A stretch of 64,000 nucleotides of DNA, taken from Flavobacterium aciduliphilum. Lineage in GTDB: Bacteria > Bacteroidota > Bacteroidia > Flavobacteriales > Flavobacteriaceae. The position numbers and the translations under genes were made by a program. Shown here one piece after another: positions 9,376 to 16,844 of the stretch (the stretch's first letter is position 1; each line of letters starts with the position of its first letter). The notes below the pieces were generated by a model, which ran no database searches, was not told where the DNA came from, and saw only the letters and a program-made list of their open reading frames with translations. The stretch spans positions 124,001 to 188,000 of the forward strand of contig NZ_QLSZ01000006.1 in the NCBI RefSeq assembly GCF_003268855.1, written 5' to 3'.

Positions 9376-11448
9376 ATGATAAAAAAAATTACTTTTTTAC
9401 TGTTAGTATTAAATTTTTCTATTACTTCCGCTCAAAATAGTGAGCAATCTCCGGTTTTTCCTAATTGTAAAAACAAAAATAGTAAAGAACTAGAAACTTG
9501 TTTTTATAACGAAATTCAAAATTATGTTTTTACTAATTTTAAAGTTCCTGAAATAGTAAAAAGCAGCAATTATATGGGGTCAATCATGGTCCTTTTTGAA
9601 GTAGATGAAAAAGGATTGTTTAAAGTGCTTTACATAGATTCTGATAAAGAGGAATTGGTAAAAGAAAGTAAACGTATTTTTGAAAGTTTGCCAAAAATTA
9701 ACCCAGGAACGTATAATGGTAAACCCACTTATACAAAATATTCTATAAAAATTGCTATTCCTTTAGTAAATCCAGCGTTGCAAGTAGAAAATAGAACGCA
9801 AGAATCAACAGTATATGATATTAAAAATCCTGAGAAAGAATTAAAGGAATTTGAAAATATTGCATTACAAAAATTTAATAATCCCCAATTTAAAAGTCAT
9901 TTAAACATACAATTTTCACACAGTTATTATGCACAATTTGATCCTGCATTAAATCAAGTAGGAAGTAATAATCACACAGCTGTCAAACCTTACACATATT
10001 CAGAAGTTTCTAAGTATTATAATTTGGAAGCTGAAAATTCAAAGTTACAATTAAGCAAAAGTTCATGGTGGGGAAGAAAAATTTGGAATGAAAATACGGC
10101 AGCTATCCAAGGAGACGGCTACTGGTTTACCTTGAATCCAATCTTCGACATGCAAGTAGGAAAAAGCGAACAAAAAACGTATATTAACACTAGAGGAATT
10201 CAAGTGCGAGGGGCAATAGGGGAACAATTACATTTTTCATCAACTATTTTTGAGAGTCAAGGAAAATTTGCAAACTACTACAATGATTACATTTATTCCA
10301 TAAGACCATCGGGAGGAAATCCTGGGATTGTACCAGGAATGGGAATCGCAAAAGATTTTAAAACAGATGCGTATGACTTTCCAATGGCTGAGGCAAATAT
10401 TACGTATACACCTAGTAAATTCATAAATTTACAATTAGGATATGGAAGAAATTTTATAGGTGATGGATACCGTTCACTCTTTTTAACTGACGGTGTTTCT
10501 CCTTATCCATACTTTAAAATCAATACTAATTTTTGGAAAATCAAATATACCAACGTCTATATGTGGCTCAAAGATGTCCGTCCTGATGTGACAGTAGACG
10601 GAACCTATGCGTCTAAATATGCAGCTACGCATTATTTAAGTTGGAATTTATCTAAAAGATTTAATTTGGGTTTGTTTGAATCAGTAGTTTGGGCTAACCA
10701 AAACAACAGAGGCTTTGATATGAGCTTTGTAAACCCCATAATTTTTTACAGAGCTGTTGAGATTTCGGCATCATCAAAAAGTGGGAATGCACTTTTAGGC
10801 TTCTCAGGAAAATATAAATTAAGTAACAACATCAATGTATATGGACAGTTTCTGATTGATGAATTTTCGTTCCATGAAGTAAAAGCGGGTAATAATAGTT
10901 GGAAAAATAAGTTTGCACAACAAATAGGTGTTAAATTTTATAACGCTTTTCATGTTAATAATTTGTTACTCCAATTCGAATACAATCGTATACGTCCTTA
11001 TGTATATTCTCATAGCGATATCATTACAAATTATGGTTCATACAATCAGAGTTTAGGACATCAATGGGGGGGTAATGCAAAAGAGATGATAGCCATAGCT
11101 CGTTATCACAAAGGCAGATATTTTGTCGATGCAAAGGTTACCTACGGAATAAGAGGTTTGGATTATGATGGACTCAATTATGGGGGAAATATTTATTTAA
11201 ATTACAATGAGAATCGCCCTTATGATGTGGGTGTTGAAATAGGTCAAGGTGACAAAACGAAAATTATTATCGCCGATTTACAAGCGGGTTATTTAGTTAA
11301 TCCTGCGACAAATTTGAAAGTCTTTGGAAGTTTTATTTACAGAAGTTTTCAGCCTTCATTTGAAACGGATACAATAACCAAAAGTACTACTACATGGATT
11401 TCTCTTGGACTACGATGCGATATTTTTAATTGGTATTTTGATTATTAA
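9376..11448 (+). CDS. remB: RemB-like gliding motility protein (TonB-CTD-like domain plus outer-membrane barrel)
   Basis: A 690-residue exported protein with a clear signal peptide (MIKKITFLLLVLNFSITSAQ). Residues about 25-135 resemble the C-terminal domain of TonB-type energy transducers (GSIMVLFEVDEKGLFKVLYI, then a KIAIPL strand). Residues about 165-690 look like a Wzi/capsule-assembly type barrel, rich in Tyr and Asn and ending in the aromatic strand LGLRCDIFNWYFDY. In F. johnsoniae remB is, from memory, four genes downstream of sprA, as here, and was linked to gliding in complementation work. The barrel and gene order are strong; the exact molecular role is not known. Confidence 0.75.
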   Translation: MIKKITFLLLVLNFSITSAQNSEQSPVFPNCKNKNSKELETCFYNEIQNYVFTNFKVPEIVKSSNYMGSIMVLFEVDEKGLFKVLYIDSDKEELVKESKRIFESLPKINPGTYNGKPTYTKYSIKIAIPLVNPALQVENRTQESTVYDIKNPEKELKEFENIALQKFNNPQFKSHLNIQFSHSYYAQFDPALNQVGSNNHTAVKPYTYSEVSKYYNLEAENSKLQLSKSSWWGRKIWNENTAAIQGDGYWFTLNPIFDMQVGKSEQKTYINTRGIQVRGAIGEQLHFSSTIFESQGKFANYYNDYIYSIRPSGGNPGIVPGMGIAKDFKTDAYDFPMAEANITYTPSKFINLQLGYGRNFIGDGYRSLFLTDGVSPYPYFKINTNFWKIKYTNVYMWLKDVRPDVTVDGTYASKYAATHYLSWNLSKRFNLGLFESVVWANQNNRGFDMSFVNPIIFYRAVEISASSKSGNALLGFSGKYKLSNNINVYGQFLIDEFSFHEVKAGNNSWKNKFAQQIGVKFYNAFHVNNLLLQFEYNRIRPYVYSHSDIITNYGSYNQSLGHQWGGNAKEMIAIARYHKGRYFVDAKVTYGIRGLDYDGLNYGGNIYLNYNENRPYDVGVEIGQGDKTKIIIADLQAGYLVNPATNLKVFGSFIYRSFQPSFETDTITKSTTTWISLGLRCDIFNWYFDY

Positions 11449-11484
11449 TGAGAGTTTTAATCAAATTATTTTATCAAATGTTTT

Positions 11485-11515
11485 TTGTCAAATCCTTTTT
11501 GATAAACTACTTTTG
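11485..11515 (+). promoter_or_regulatory. Promoter of the ctaB-cytochrome oxidase cluster
   Basis: TTG at 11485-11487, a 20-base spacer, then TACTTTTG at 11508-11515, a full match to the Bacteroidota TTG-N17-23-TAnnTTTG promoter. It ends 24 bases before the ctaB TTG start. An inverted repeat, TTATCAAA (11471-11478) with TTTGATAA (11498-11505), straddles the -33 box. Confidence 0.75.
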
Positions 11516-11539
11516 CAGAATTAATTTTCAAACAGAATA

Positions 11540-12445
11540 TTGAATACTTCAGCCTCTTCTTTTGCGCCTTTAAAAATATATCATGATTTTAAGCAAATCA
11601 CTAAAGCCGGGTTGGCCATTAGTGTGGTGTTTTCATCTATTGCAGGATACTTGTTGGCTTTTGACGATAAAAACAATCCCTTCAGTTGGACGACATTAGT
11701 CATGTTAATCATTGGCGGATATTGTATGGTAGGAGCTTCCAATGCGTATAATCAAGTGATTGAAAAAGATTTAGACGCTTTGATGGATCGTACTAAAAAT
11801 CGACCAGTACCCTCCGGTAGAATGTCGCCAAAAGTAGCGCTTGTAGTGGCGTCTTTGTTAACAATTATTGGGATTGTATTGCTCTATCAAATCAATCAAA
11901 AAACAGCCATGTTTGGAGCAATATCCATTTTTTTGTATACAAGTCTTTATACACCTCTCAAAACCGTAACACCTTTATCGGTTTTTGTGGGTGCGTTTCC
12001 TGGAGCTATCCCTTTTATGCTCGGATGGGTTGCGGCAACAGATCATTTCGGAATCGAAGCAGGAACCCTTTTTTTAATACAATTCTTTTGGCAATTTCCA
12101 CATTTTTGGGCAATAGGTTGGTTTTTATTCGAAGATTATGAAAAAGCAGGGTTTTATATGCTTCCTACTGGGCAAAAGGATAACAAAACAGCGGTACAAA
12201 TTTTATTATATACCTTGTGGCTAATAGTAGCTTCTCTATTGCCTTGTTTAGGATTTACAGGTAGATTGCATATTAGTATGATTTCAGCTGTGTTTGTATT
12301 GATTTTAGGATTATGGATGTTGTTGTACGCTGTGAAATTATACAAGCAAAGAACCCCCAAAGCTGCTAGAATATTGATGTTGGTGAGTGTGTCATACATT
12401 ACGTTGTTACAAATAATATATATAACTGATAAATTTTTAAGATAA
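11540..12445 (+). CDS. ctaB: Protoheme IX farnesyltransferase (heme O synthase)
   Basis: A 301-residue UbiA-family prenyltransferase that adds a farnesyl chain to heme B to make heme O for the terminal oxidase. The prenyl-diphosphate binding motif is intact in NAYNQVIEKDLDALMDRTKN, and the family's second motif lies in the YTSLYTPLKTVTPLSVFVGA region. Eight or nine membrane helices are visible. The TTG at 11540 is the first start after the promoter and keeps the cytoplasmic N-terminus typical of the family. The next gene begins one base after the stop, and the following four genes are oxidase subunits and assembly factors, which fits its role. Confidence 0.95.
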   Translation: MNTSASSFAPLKIYHDFKQITKAGLAISVVFSSIAGYLLAFDDKNNPFSWTTLVMLIIGGYCMVGASNAYNQVIEKDLDALMDRTKNRPVPSGRMSPKVALVVASLLTIIGIVLLYQINQKTAMFGAISIFLYTSLYTPLKTVTPLSVFVGAFPGAIPFMLGWVAATDHFGIEAGTLFLIQFFWQFPHFWAIGWFLFEDYEKAGFYMLPTGQKDNKTAVQILLYTLWLIVASLLPCLGFTGRLHISMISAVFVLILGLWMLLYAVKLYKQRTPKAARILMLVSVSYITLLQIIYITDKFLR

Positions 12446-12446
12446 T

Positions 12447-13025
12447 ATGATGACAATTGAAGAACACAAGATACGTACAGAGCGTTCTTATAAGCTCTTG
12501 CTTATTTTTGCGATGATAAGTATGGTAATGATGTTTGCTGGGCTTACAAGCGCTATGGTGGTTAGTAAGTCAAGACCTGACTGGCTCAAGAATTTCACTA
12601 TGCCTTCTGCTTTTTTTGTAAGTACCGCCGTTATTGTTTTGTGCAGTGTTGCTATGTTTTTGGCAAAAAAATCAATTAAAGCAAATAAAAAACAAGCTAC
12701 TACTGTGTTTTTGTGGGCTACATTGGGATTGGGAGTAGTGTTTATATATTTTCAATTTCAAGGTTTTGCACAATTGTTTGAAAACCATTTGTATCCTGTC
12801 GGTGGAGCAGGTTCAATTACGATTTCTTTTCTATATGTTTTAGTGTATTTGCATATGGTGCACTTGTTGGGAGGGATTATTTCGTTATTAATAATAATTT
12901 ATAATCATTTTAAACAAAAGTACAATGCCTCACAATTTATTGGTATTGAGCTAGGTGCGATGTATTGGCACTTTCTTGATTTCTTGTGGATTTATTTATT
13001 TTTGTTTTTATATTTCTTTAAATAA
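12447..13025 (+). CDS. Cytochrome c oxidase subunit III-like protein (short form)
   Basis: A 192-residue membrane protein of the heme-copper oxidase subunit III family with five apparent helices. The C-terminal signature ELGAMYWHFLDFLWIYLF, with its conserved W-H pair, and the HMVHLLGGI helix are characteristic. Subunit III binds lipid near the proton entry side of subunit I and stabilises the oxidase. It follows ctaB by one base and precedes a second, longer subunit III paralogue. The presence of two different subunit III genes in a row is, from memory, common in Flavobacteriia. Confidence 0.88.
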   Translation: MMTIEEHKIRTERSYKLLLIFAMISMVMMFAGLTSAMVVSKSRPDWLKNFTMPSAFFVSTAVIVLCSVAMFLAKKSIKANKKQATTVFLWATLGLGVVFIYFQFQGFAQLFENHLYPVGGAGSITISFLYVLVYLHMVHLLGGIISLLIIIYNHFKQKYNASQFIGIELGAMYWHFLDFLWIYLFLFLYFFK

Positions 13026-13035
13026 GAAAAAAATG

Positions 13036-13043
13036 TAAATTTG
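13036..13043 (+). promoter_or_regulatory. Possible internal -7 element before the long subunit III gene
   Basis: TAAATTTG fits TAnnTTTG and lies 25 bases before the ATG at 13069. No TTG lies 17-23 bases upstream, so this may be only a weak internal start. Confidence 0.35.
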
Positions 13044-13068
13044 GAAACTTTTTTAACAATAACTTTTT

Positions 13069-14109
13069 ATGGGATCGACAGTTACAACTGCTAATACTGT
13101 AGGAAAAACTTGGGGTGGTGGAAATGAGCCACTAGGAGCAAGTTACGGAAAATTAATGATGTGGTTTTTCATCGTTTCAGATGCATTGACTTTTTCAGGG
13201 TTTTTAGTAGCTTATGGTTTTTCTAGATTTAAATTTATAGAGACTTGGCCTTTGGCTGATGAAGTTTTTACGCATTTTCCATTTATGCACGGAGTTCCTG
13301 CTCCAATGTATTATGTGGCTTTGATGACTTTTATCTTGATTTTCTCTTCTGTAACAATGGTGTTAGCTGTTGATGCAGGACATCAAATGAAGCAAAGTAA
13401 AGTGGCGTTCTATATGTTTTTGACCATCATCGGGGGATTGATTTTCGTGGGTTCTCAAGCATGGGAATGGAAAAATTTTATTCACGGTGAGTACGGTGCT
13501 ATTGAAACTAAAGGAGGGAGCGTTTTACAATTTGTGGATGCTTCTGGAAAACACATAGCGATTGAAGAATTTGCTGATACAAGTGTTCCTAAAGAAAGAG
13601 AACAATTGTTAAGAGGAAAAGGGAAATGGTTTATGGAAGAGTCTTCTTTGCCAACCTACTCTGTAGAACAAGTTCAAGCAGGTTTTAAAAACCATCCAGA
13701 TTTGTTAATCAGAACAGAAACTATTTTTGATGAGGCTACCTCAAAAACAGCTAAAGGAGTACATCCTACCTTAAATGATTTTACATTCAAATCAAAACAT
13801 AAAACTATATTAACTCGTGCGGAATCTGAAAAAAGATTAGCCGATGCTAAATTGGTAATTGAAGGGGCTAACTTACAAAGAAACGAGTACGGAAGTAAGT
13901 TATTTGCTGATTTCTTCTTCTTTATCACAGGATTTCACGGATTCCACGTTTTTTCAGGAGTTATCATCAATATTATAATTTTTATCAATGTTCTTTTAGG
14001 AACGTATGAAAAAAGAAGAACGTATGAAATGGTTGAAAAAGTTGGATTGTATTGGCACTTTGTCGACTTAGTTTGGGTATTCGTATTTACATTCTTCTAC
14101 TTAGTTTAA
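13069..14109 (+). CDS. Cytochrome c oxidase subunit III (long form with soluble insertion)
   Basis: A 346-residue subunit III paralogue. Residues 20-135 and 280-346 carry the family's membrane helices, including FFITGFHGFHVFSG and the C-terminal VGLYWHFVDLVWVFVFTFFY. Between them lies about 140 residues of polar sequence (about 142-280, for example a KGGSVLQFVDASGKHIAIEE segment) that ordinary subunit III lacks. The loop is probably an extramembrane domain seen in Bacteroidota oxidases; its role is unknown. Genes for subunits I and II are not in the window. The subunit IV-like gene follows after 18 bases. Confidence 0.9.
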   Translation: MGSTVTTANTVGKTWGGGNEPLGASYGKLMMWFFIVSDALTFSGFLVAYGFSRFKFIETWPLADEVFTHFPFMHGVPAPMYYVALMTFILIFSSVTMVLAVDAGHQMKQSKVAFYMFLTIIGGLIFVGSQAWEWKNFIHGEYGAIETKGGSVLQFVDASGKHIAIEEFADTSVPKEREQLLRGKGKWFMEESSLPTYSVEQVQAGFKNHPDLLIRTETIFDEATSKTAKGVHPTLNDFTFKSKHKTILTRAESEKRLADAKLVIEGANLQRNEYGSKLFADFFFFITGFHGFHVFSGVIINIIIFINVLLGTYEKRRTYEMVEKVGLYWHFVDLVWVFVFTFFYLV

Positions 14110-14127
14110 TTTTTAGAAATTTATATT

Positions 14128-14478
14128 ATGTCACACGAACACGTTTCTAATACAAAAAGAATTTGGTTGGTTTTTGGTATCCTTTCTGTCGTTACAACAG
14201 TTGAGGTTATCCTAGGAATTATGAAGCCACAAGCCTTACACATGACAAACATGTTAGGCATGAATTTATTAAATTGGATATTCATTATTTTAACGATATT
14301 TAAAGCTTATTACATTGTCTGGGCTTTCATGCACATGGAAGGCGAAACACCTGCTTTAAGAAGGGCAGTAGTTTGGACAGTAATTTTCTTAATTTTATAC
14401 TTAGCGTTTATTCTGTTAACAGAAGGACATTATGTATTCGGGGTTTTTAGAGATGCTACGATTAAGTGGAATTTTTAA
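14128..14478 (+). CDS. Cytochrome c oxidase subunit IV family protein
   Basis: A 116-residue protein with three membrane helices (about residues 12-31, 45-66 and 82-102) and the pattern FKAYYIVWAFMHMEGE between helices 2 and 3, typical of the prokaryotic COX4 family. It is thought to be a small structural subunit of the caa3/bo3-type oxidase. It closes the oxidase cluster and is followed by a strong terminator. Confidence 0.88.
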   Translation: MSHEHVSNTKRIWLVFGILSVVTTVEVILGIMKPQALHMTNMLGMNLLNWIFIILTIFKAYYIVWAFMHMEGETPALRRAVVWTVIFLILYLAFILLTEGHYVFGVFRDATIKWNF

Positions 14479-14494
14479 TAAGATATTAATTCAG

Positions 14495-14525
14495 AAAAAA
14501 GGTACGCAACTGCGTACCTTTTTTT
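14495..14525 (+). terminator. Terminator of the oxidase cluster
   Basis: GGTACGC (14501-14507) pairs with GCGTACC (14512-14518) around a 4-base loop, with flanking A and T runs that lengthen the stem. The T-run leads directly into the -7 element of the next gene. Confidence 0.9.
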
Positions 14526-14532
14526 ATTTTTG
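14525..14532 (+). promoter_or_regulatory. Putative -7 element of the Sco operon, abutting a terminator
   Basis: TATTTTTG matches TAnnTTTG and begins in the T-run of the preceding terminator, 17 bases before the ATG at 14550. A -33 box would fall inside the terminator hairpin and is not recognisable. Confidence 0.5.
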
Positions 14533-14549
14533 TACTAAATTTTTGGTTC

Positions 14550-15206
14550 ATGAAAAAAAATCTAATTCTTTTTGTACTTTTTATTCTACCTATAGTGGCT
14601 TATCTCTTTTTTGCCTCTGGAGTTAATAGTTTTGCAAAGCTTCCTACAATCACAAAAAATATTCCCGATATAAATTCATGGAATACCTTGCATAATAAAC
14701 CGGTTGCATTAAAAGGCAAAATTACAATACTTGGTTTTTTAGGGGAAGATGTTCTTAAACACAAAGGGAATTTATTCAATCTCTATGAAAAAATATATGA
14801 TAGAAATAAAAAATTTAATGATTTTCAAATGGTAATGATTGTTCCTGAAGGCTCTCAAAAGGAAGTAGAATTGCTTCAACGGGACATTGCTAAACTAGGT
14901 ACTCAAGCGGGTTGGAATTTTGTGTTTGGAACCCCAGATCAGATTCGAAAATTTTATAATAGTATGAATTTAGTTGGAAAACTTGATGCCAAGTGTGCCA
15001 CGCCTAATGTTTTCATTGTAGATAAAAATAGAAATTTACGCGGGCGAAAAGGGCATGATAAAAAGGGAAATGACGAATACAAAGAAGGGTATAATACGAT
15101 TTTTGTATCGGAACTTTATAACGAAATGACCGATGATGTAAAAATTATTCTTGCCGAATATAGACTCGCTTTAAAGAAGAATCATAACGCATCTAGACAA
15201 ATATAA
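14550..15206 (+). CDS. Thioredoxin-fold, Sco1-like membrane-anchored protein lacking the CxxxC motif
   Basis: A 218-residue protein with one N-terminal membrane anchor (ILFVLFILPIVAYLFFASG). The rest follows a thioredoxin/Sco outline: a strand KITILGFLG where Sco has its copper site, a later strand TPNVFIVDKNRNLRGRKG, and a helical C-terminus. The CxxxC copper ligands of Sco1 are absent; the only cysteine of the soluble part is in LDAKCATP. It sits three bases upstream of a canonical Sco1 gene. I infer a divergent partner in oxidase assembly, perhaps a chaperone or redox-inactive paralogue. The family is usually listed as an uncharacterised membrane or secreted protein. Confidence 0.65.
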   Translation: MKKNLILFVLFILPIVAYLFFASGVNSFAKLPTITKNIPDINSWNTLHNKPVALKGKITILGFLGEDVLKHKGNLFNLYEKIYDRNKKFNDFQMVMIVPEGSQKEVELLQRDIAKLGTQAGWNFVFGTPDQIRKFYNSMNLVGKLDAKCATPNVFIVDKNRNLRGRKGHDKKGNDEYKEGYNTIFVSELYNEMTDDVKIILAEYRLALKKNHNASRQI

Positions 15207-15208
15207 AC

Positions 15209-15889
15209 ATGAAAAATAAATCTTACATAGGAATTTCTTTTATTGTGCTTATTTTTGGGATTATTTTTATTCCGAAAATTGTTGACCGAATAAAAAATGG
15301 AACTGTAACTCAAAATGACCGTATGAGTCTTTCTAAAGAAATTACGGAAACCACACAACTTCAAAAAATTGGACCAGCTCCAGAATTCGAGCTTACAGAT
15401 CAAAATGGTAATAAAATATCCAACAAAAGTTATTTAGGTAAAGTTTATGTTTTGGAATTCTTTTTTTCTACTTGTCCTTCGATTTGCCCTATTATGAATA
15501 AAAATATGGTAACGATTCAAGATGAGTTTAGGAATGAAAAAAACTTTGGTATCGCCTCCATCAGTATTAACCCTGAAAATGATACTCCAGCAGTACTAAA
15601 AGACCATGCTAAAAAAATTGGTGCTACAGCTCCTAATTGGCATTTTTTAACGGGAGACAAAGAGTATATTTTTAATTTAGCCAACAAAGGTTTTAATTTG
15701 TATGTCGGAGAAAATTCTAAAGCTATTGGGAACTTTGAACATTCAGGACTTTTTGCCTTGATTGATAAGAATGGAACTATTAGATGTAGAAAAGATGCCC
15801 AAGGTAATCCGATTTTATATTATGATGGTCTCGAACAAAAAGGAGTAACTGCAATTAAAGAAGATATTAAACTATTATTAAAAGAATAA
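15209..15889 (+). CDS. Sco1/SenC family copper chaperone
   Basis: A 226-residue protein with an N-terminal membrane anchor (residues 6-25) and a periplasmic thioredoxin-fold domain. The copper ligands are intact: Cys89 and Cys93 in STCPSICP and the downstream His in NFEHSGLFALID. Sco proteins deliver copper to the CuA centre of oxidase subunit II. The position directly downstream of the oxidase subunit cluster supports that role. The DUF420 gene follows after two bases. Confidence 0.93.
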   Translation: MKNKSYIGISFIVLIFGIIFIPKIVDRIKNGTVTQNDRMSLSKEITETTQLQKIGPAPEFELTDQNGNKISNKSYLGKVYVLEFFFSTCPSICPIMNKNMVTIQDEFRNEKNFGIASISINPENDTPAVLKDHAKKIGATAPNWHFLTGDKEYIFNLANKGFNLYVGENSKAIGNFEHSGLFALIDKNGTIRCRKDAQGNPILYYDGLEQKGVTAIKEDIKLLLKE

Positions 15890-15891
15890 TC

Positions 15892-16431
15892 ATGGAACAT
15901 TCAACAGAAAAAAAATTTAAGACACCTATAATCATTGTTTCAATTCTCATTCCGGTGGCTGTCGTGCTGCTATTTAGTGTGCGATTAAAGGATTTTGGCA
16001 TTCAATTGGAACCACTCACATTTCTTCCTCCTATTTATGCTGGTATAAATGCGCTAACTTCTATACTATTGATCGCATCTTTAGCAAGTATTAAGAAAGG
16101 TAATCGTAAGTTGCATGAGAATTTAAATAAATTAGCAATCGTTTGTTCAGCAGTGTTTTTATTAATGTATGTGGCCTATCACATGACTACCGAAGAGACA
16201 AAATTTGGAGGAGAAGGCATGATTCGTTATGTGTATTTTTTCTTGTTGATTACGCATATCGCTTTATCTGTAACGATTATTCCATTGGTTTTATTTACCT
16301 ATGTAAGAGCGCTTTCTGGAGATTTTGAACGCCACAAAAAAATTGCCAAAATAGCGTTTCCTTTATGGCTTTATGTAGCGGTTACCGGAGTTATCATTTA
16401 TTTTATGATTGCACCCTATTATGCTAATTAA
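15892..16431 (+). CDS. DUF420 family membrane protein
   Basis: A 179-residue protein with about five membrane helices and conserved histidines (YVAYHMTTEETKFGG, LLITHIALS, RHKKIAK), the pattern of DUF420/CtaM-like proteins. Members occur beside cytochrome oxidase genes; in Firmicutes a DUF420 protein (CtaM) is needed for oxidase maturation. Its position after Sco1 fits oxidase assembly here, but the function in Bacteroidota is inferred. The next small gene overlaps its 3' end. Confidence 0.85.
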   Translation: MEHSTEKKFKTPIIIVSILIPVAVVLLFSVRLKDFGIQLEPLTFLPPIYAGINALTSILLIASLASIKKGNRKLHENLNKLAIVCSAVFLLMYVAYHMTTEETKFGGEGMIRYVYFFLLITHIALSVTIIPLVLFTYVRALSGDFERHKKIAKIAFPLWLYVAVTGVIIYFMIAPYYAN

Positions 16432-16693
16432 ATATAAAAATTCATATTTAGAATCAGAAAAAAGAAGCTTATGTTGCAAAATAATCTTCTTTTTTCTTTG
16501 TACACTTTTCTTTTCCCTTTCTACTAACGCACAATGTGCCATGTGTAGAGCTTCTTTAGAGAGTGAAGGCGATGCCACAAAAGCCGATGCTCTAAATGAT
16601 GGTATCGTTTATTTAATGGCCTTTCCTTATCTTATTGTTGGCGTTGTTGGTATCGTAGTCTATCGTATGTATCGAAAAAAGAAAGAAACCTAA
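16421..16693 (+). CDS. Small CxxC membrane protein, unknown function
   Basis: A 90-residue protein from the ATG at 16421, which overlaps the DUF420 stop by 11 bases; a TTG at 16409 is a possible longer start. It has an export signal (IIFFFLCTLFFSLSTNA), then QCAMCRASLES with a CxxC pair right after the predicted cleavage site, a short acidic stretch, one membrane helix (LMAFPYLIVGVVGIVVYRMY) and a Lys/Arg tail. It closes the Sco-DUF420 operon, so a redox or metal-handling role in oxidase assembly is plausible but not shown. I do not recognise a named family. Confidence 0.7.
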   Translation: MLIKYKNSYLESEKRSLCCKIIFFFLCTLFFSLSTNAQCAMCRASLESEGDATKADALNDGIVYLMAFPYLIVGVVGIVVYRMYRKKKET

Positions 16694-16739
16694 ATGAATA
16701 AAGGATCAGAATAGATGATTTAAATTTAGTTCAAAAAAA

Positions 16740-16844
16740 TCAAAAATGGATTTCTTGTTCGTCTAGGGAAATATAAAATTCATCATTAGGTTTTATTGCG
16801 AGTCTGACTAATCGTGAGTATAGGTAACGTTTAATCCATCCCAT
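16740..16844 (-). CDS. Candidate 34-residue small protein overlapping the DUF4403 gene
   Basis: An ATG at 16844-16842 lies inside the last codons of the DUF4403 gene and overlaps its stop in a different frame by 14 bases. It opens a 34-codon frame ending with TGA at 16740. The product begins MGWIKRYLYSRLVRLAIKP and ends in an acidic tail (SLDEQEIHF). The basic amphipathic start and acidic end look like real protein, and an overlap of this kind suggests translational coupling. No homologue is known to me, so this stays a candidate. Confidence 0.35.
   Translation of the reverse strand: MGWIKRYLYSRLVRLAIKPNDEFYISLDEQEIHF

Noticed and set aside
12154..12456. A 100-codon minus-strand frame opposite ctaB
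   Set aside because: It is the shadow of a well-conserved prenyltransferase, and it has no promoter or signal of its own.
14128..14626. A 64-codon frame starting inside the end of the subunit IV gene (14432-14626)
   Set aside because: It runs through the terminator hairpin and the promoter of the next gene and encodes no recognisable protein.
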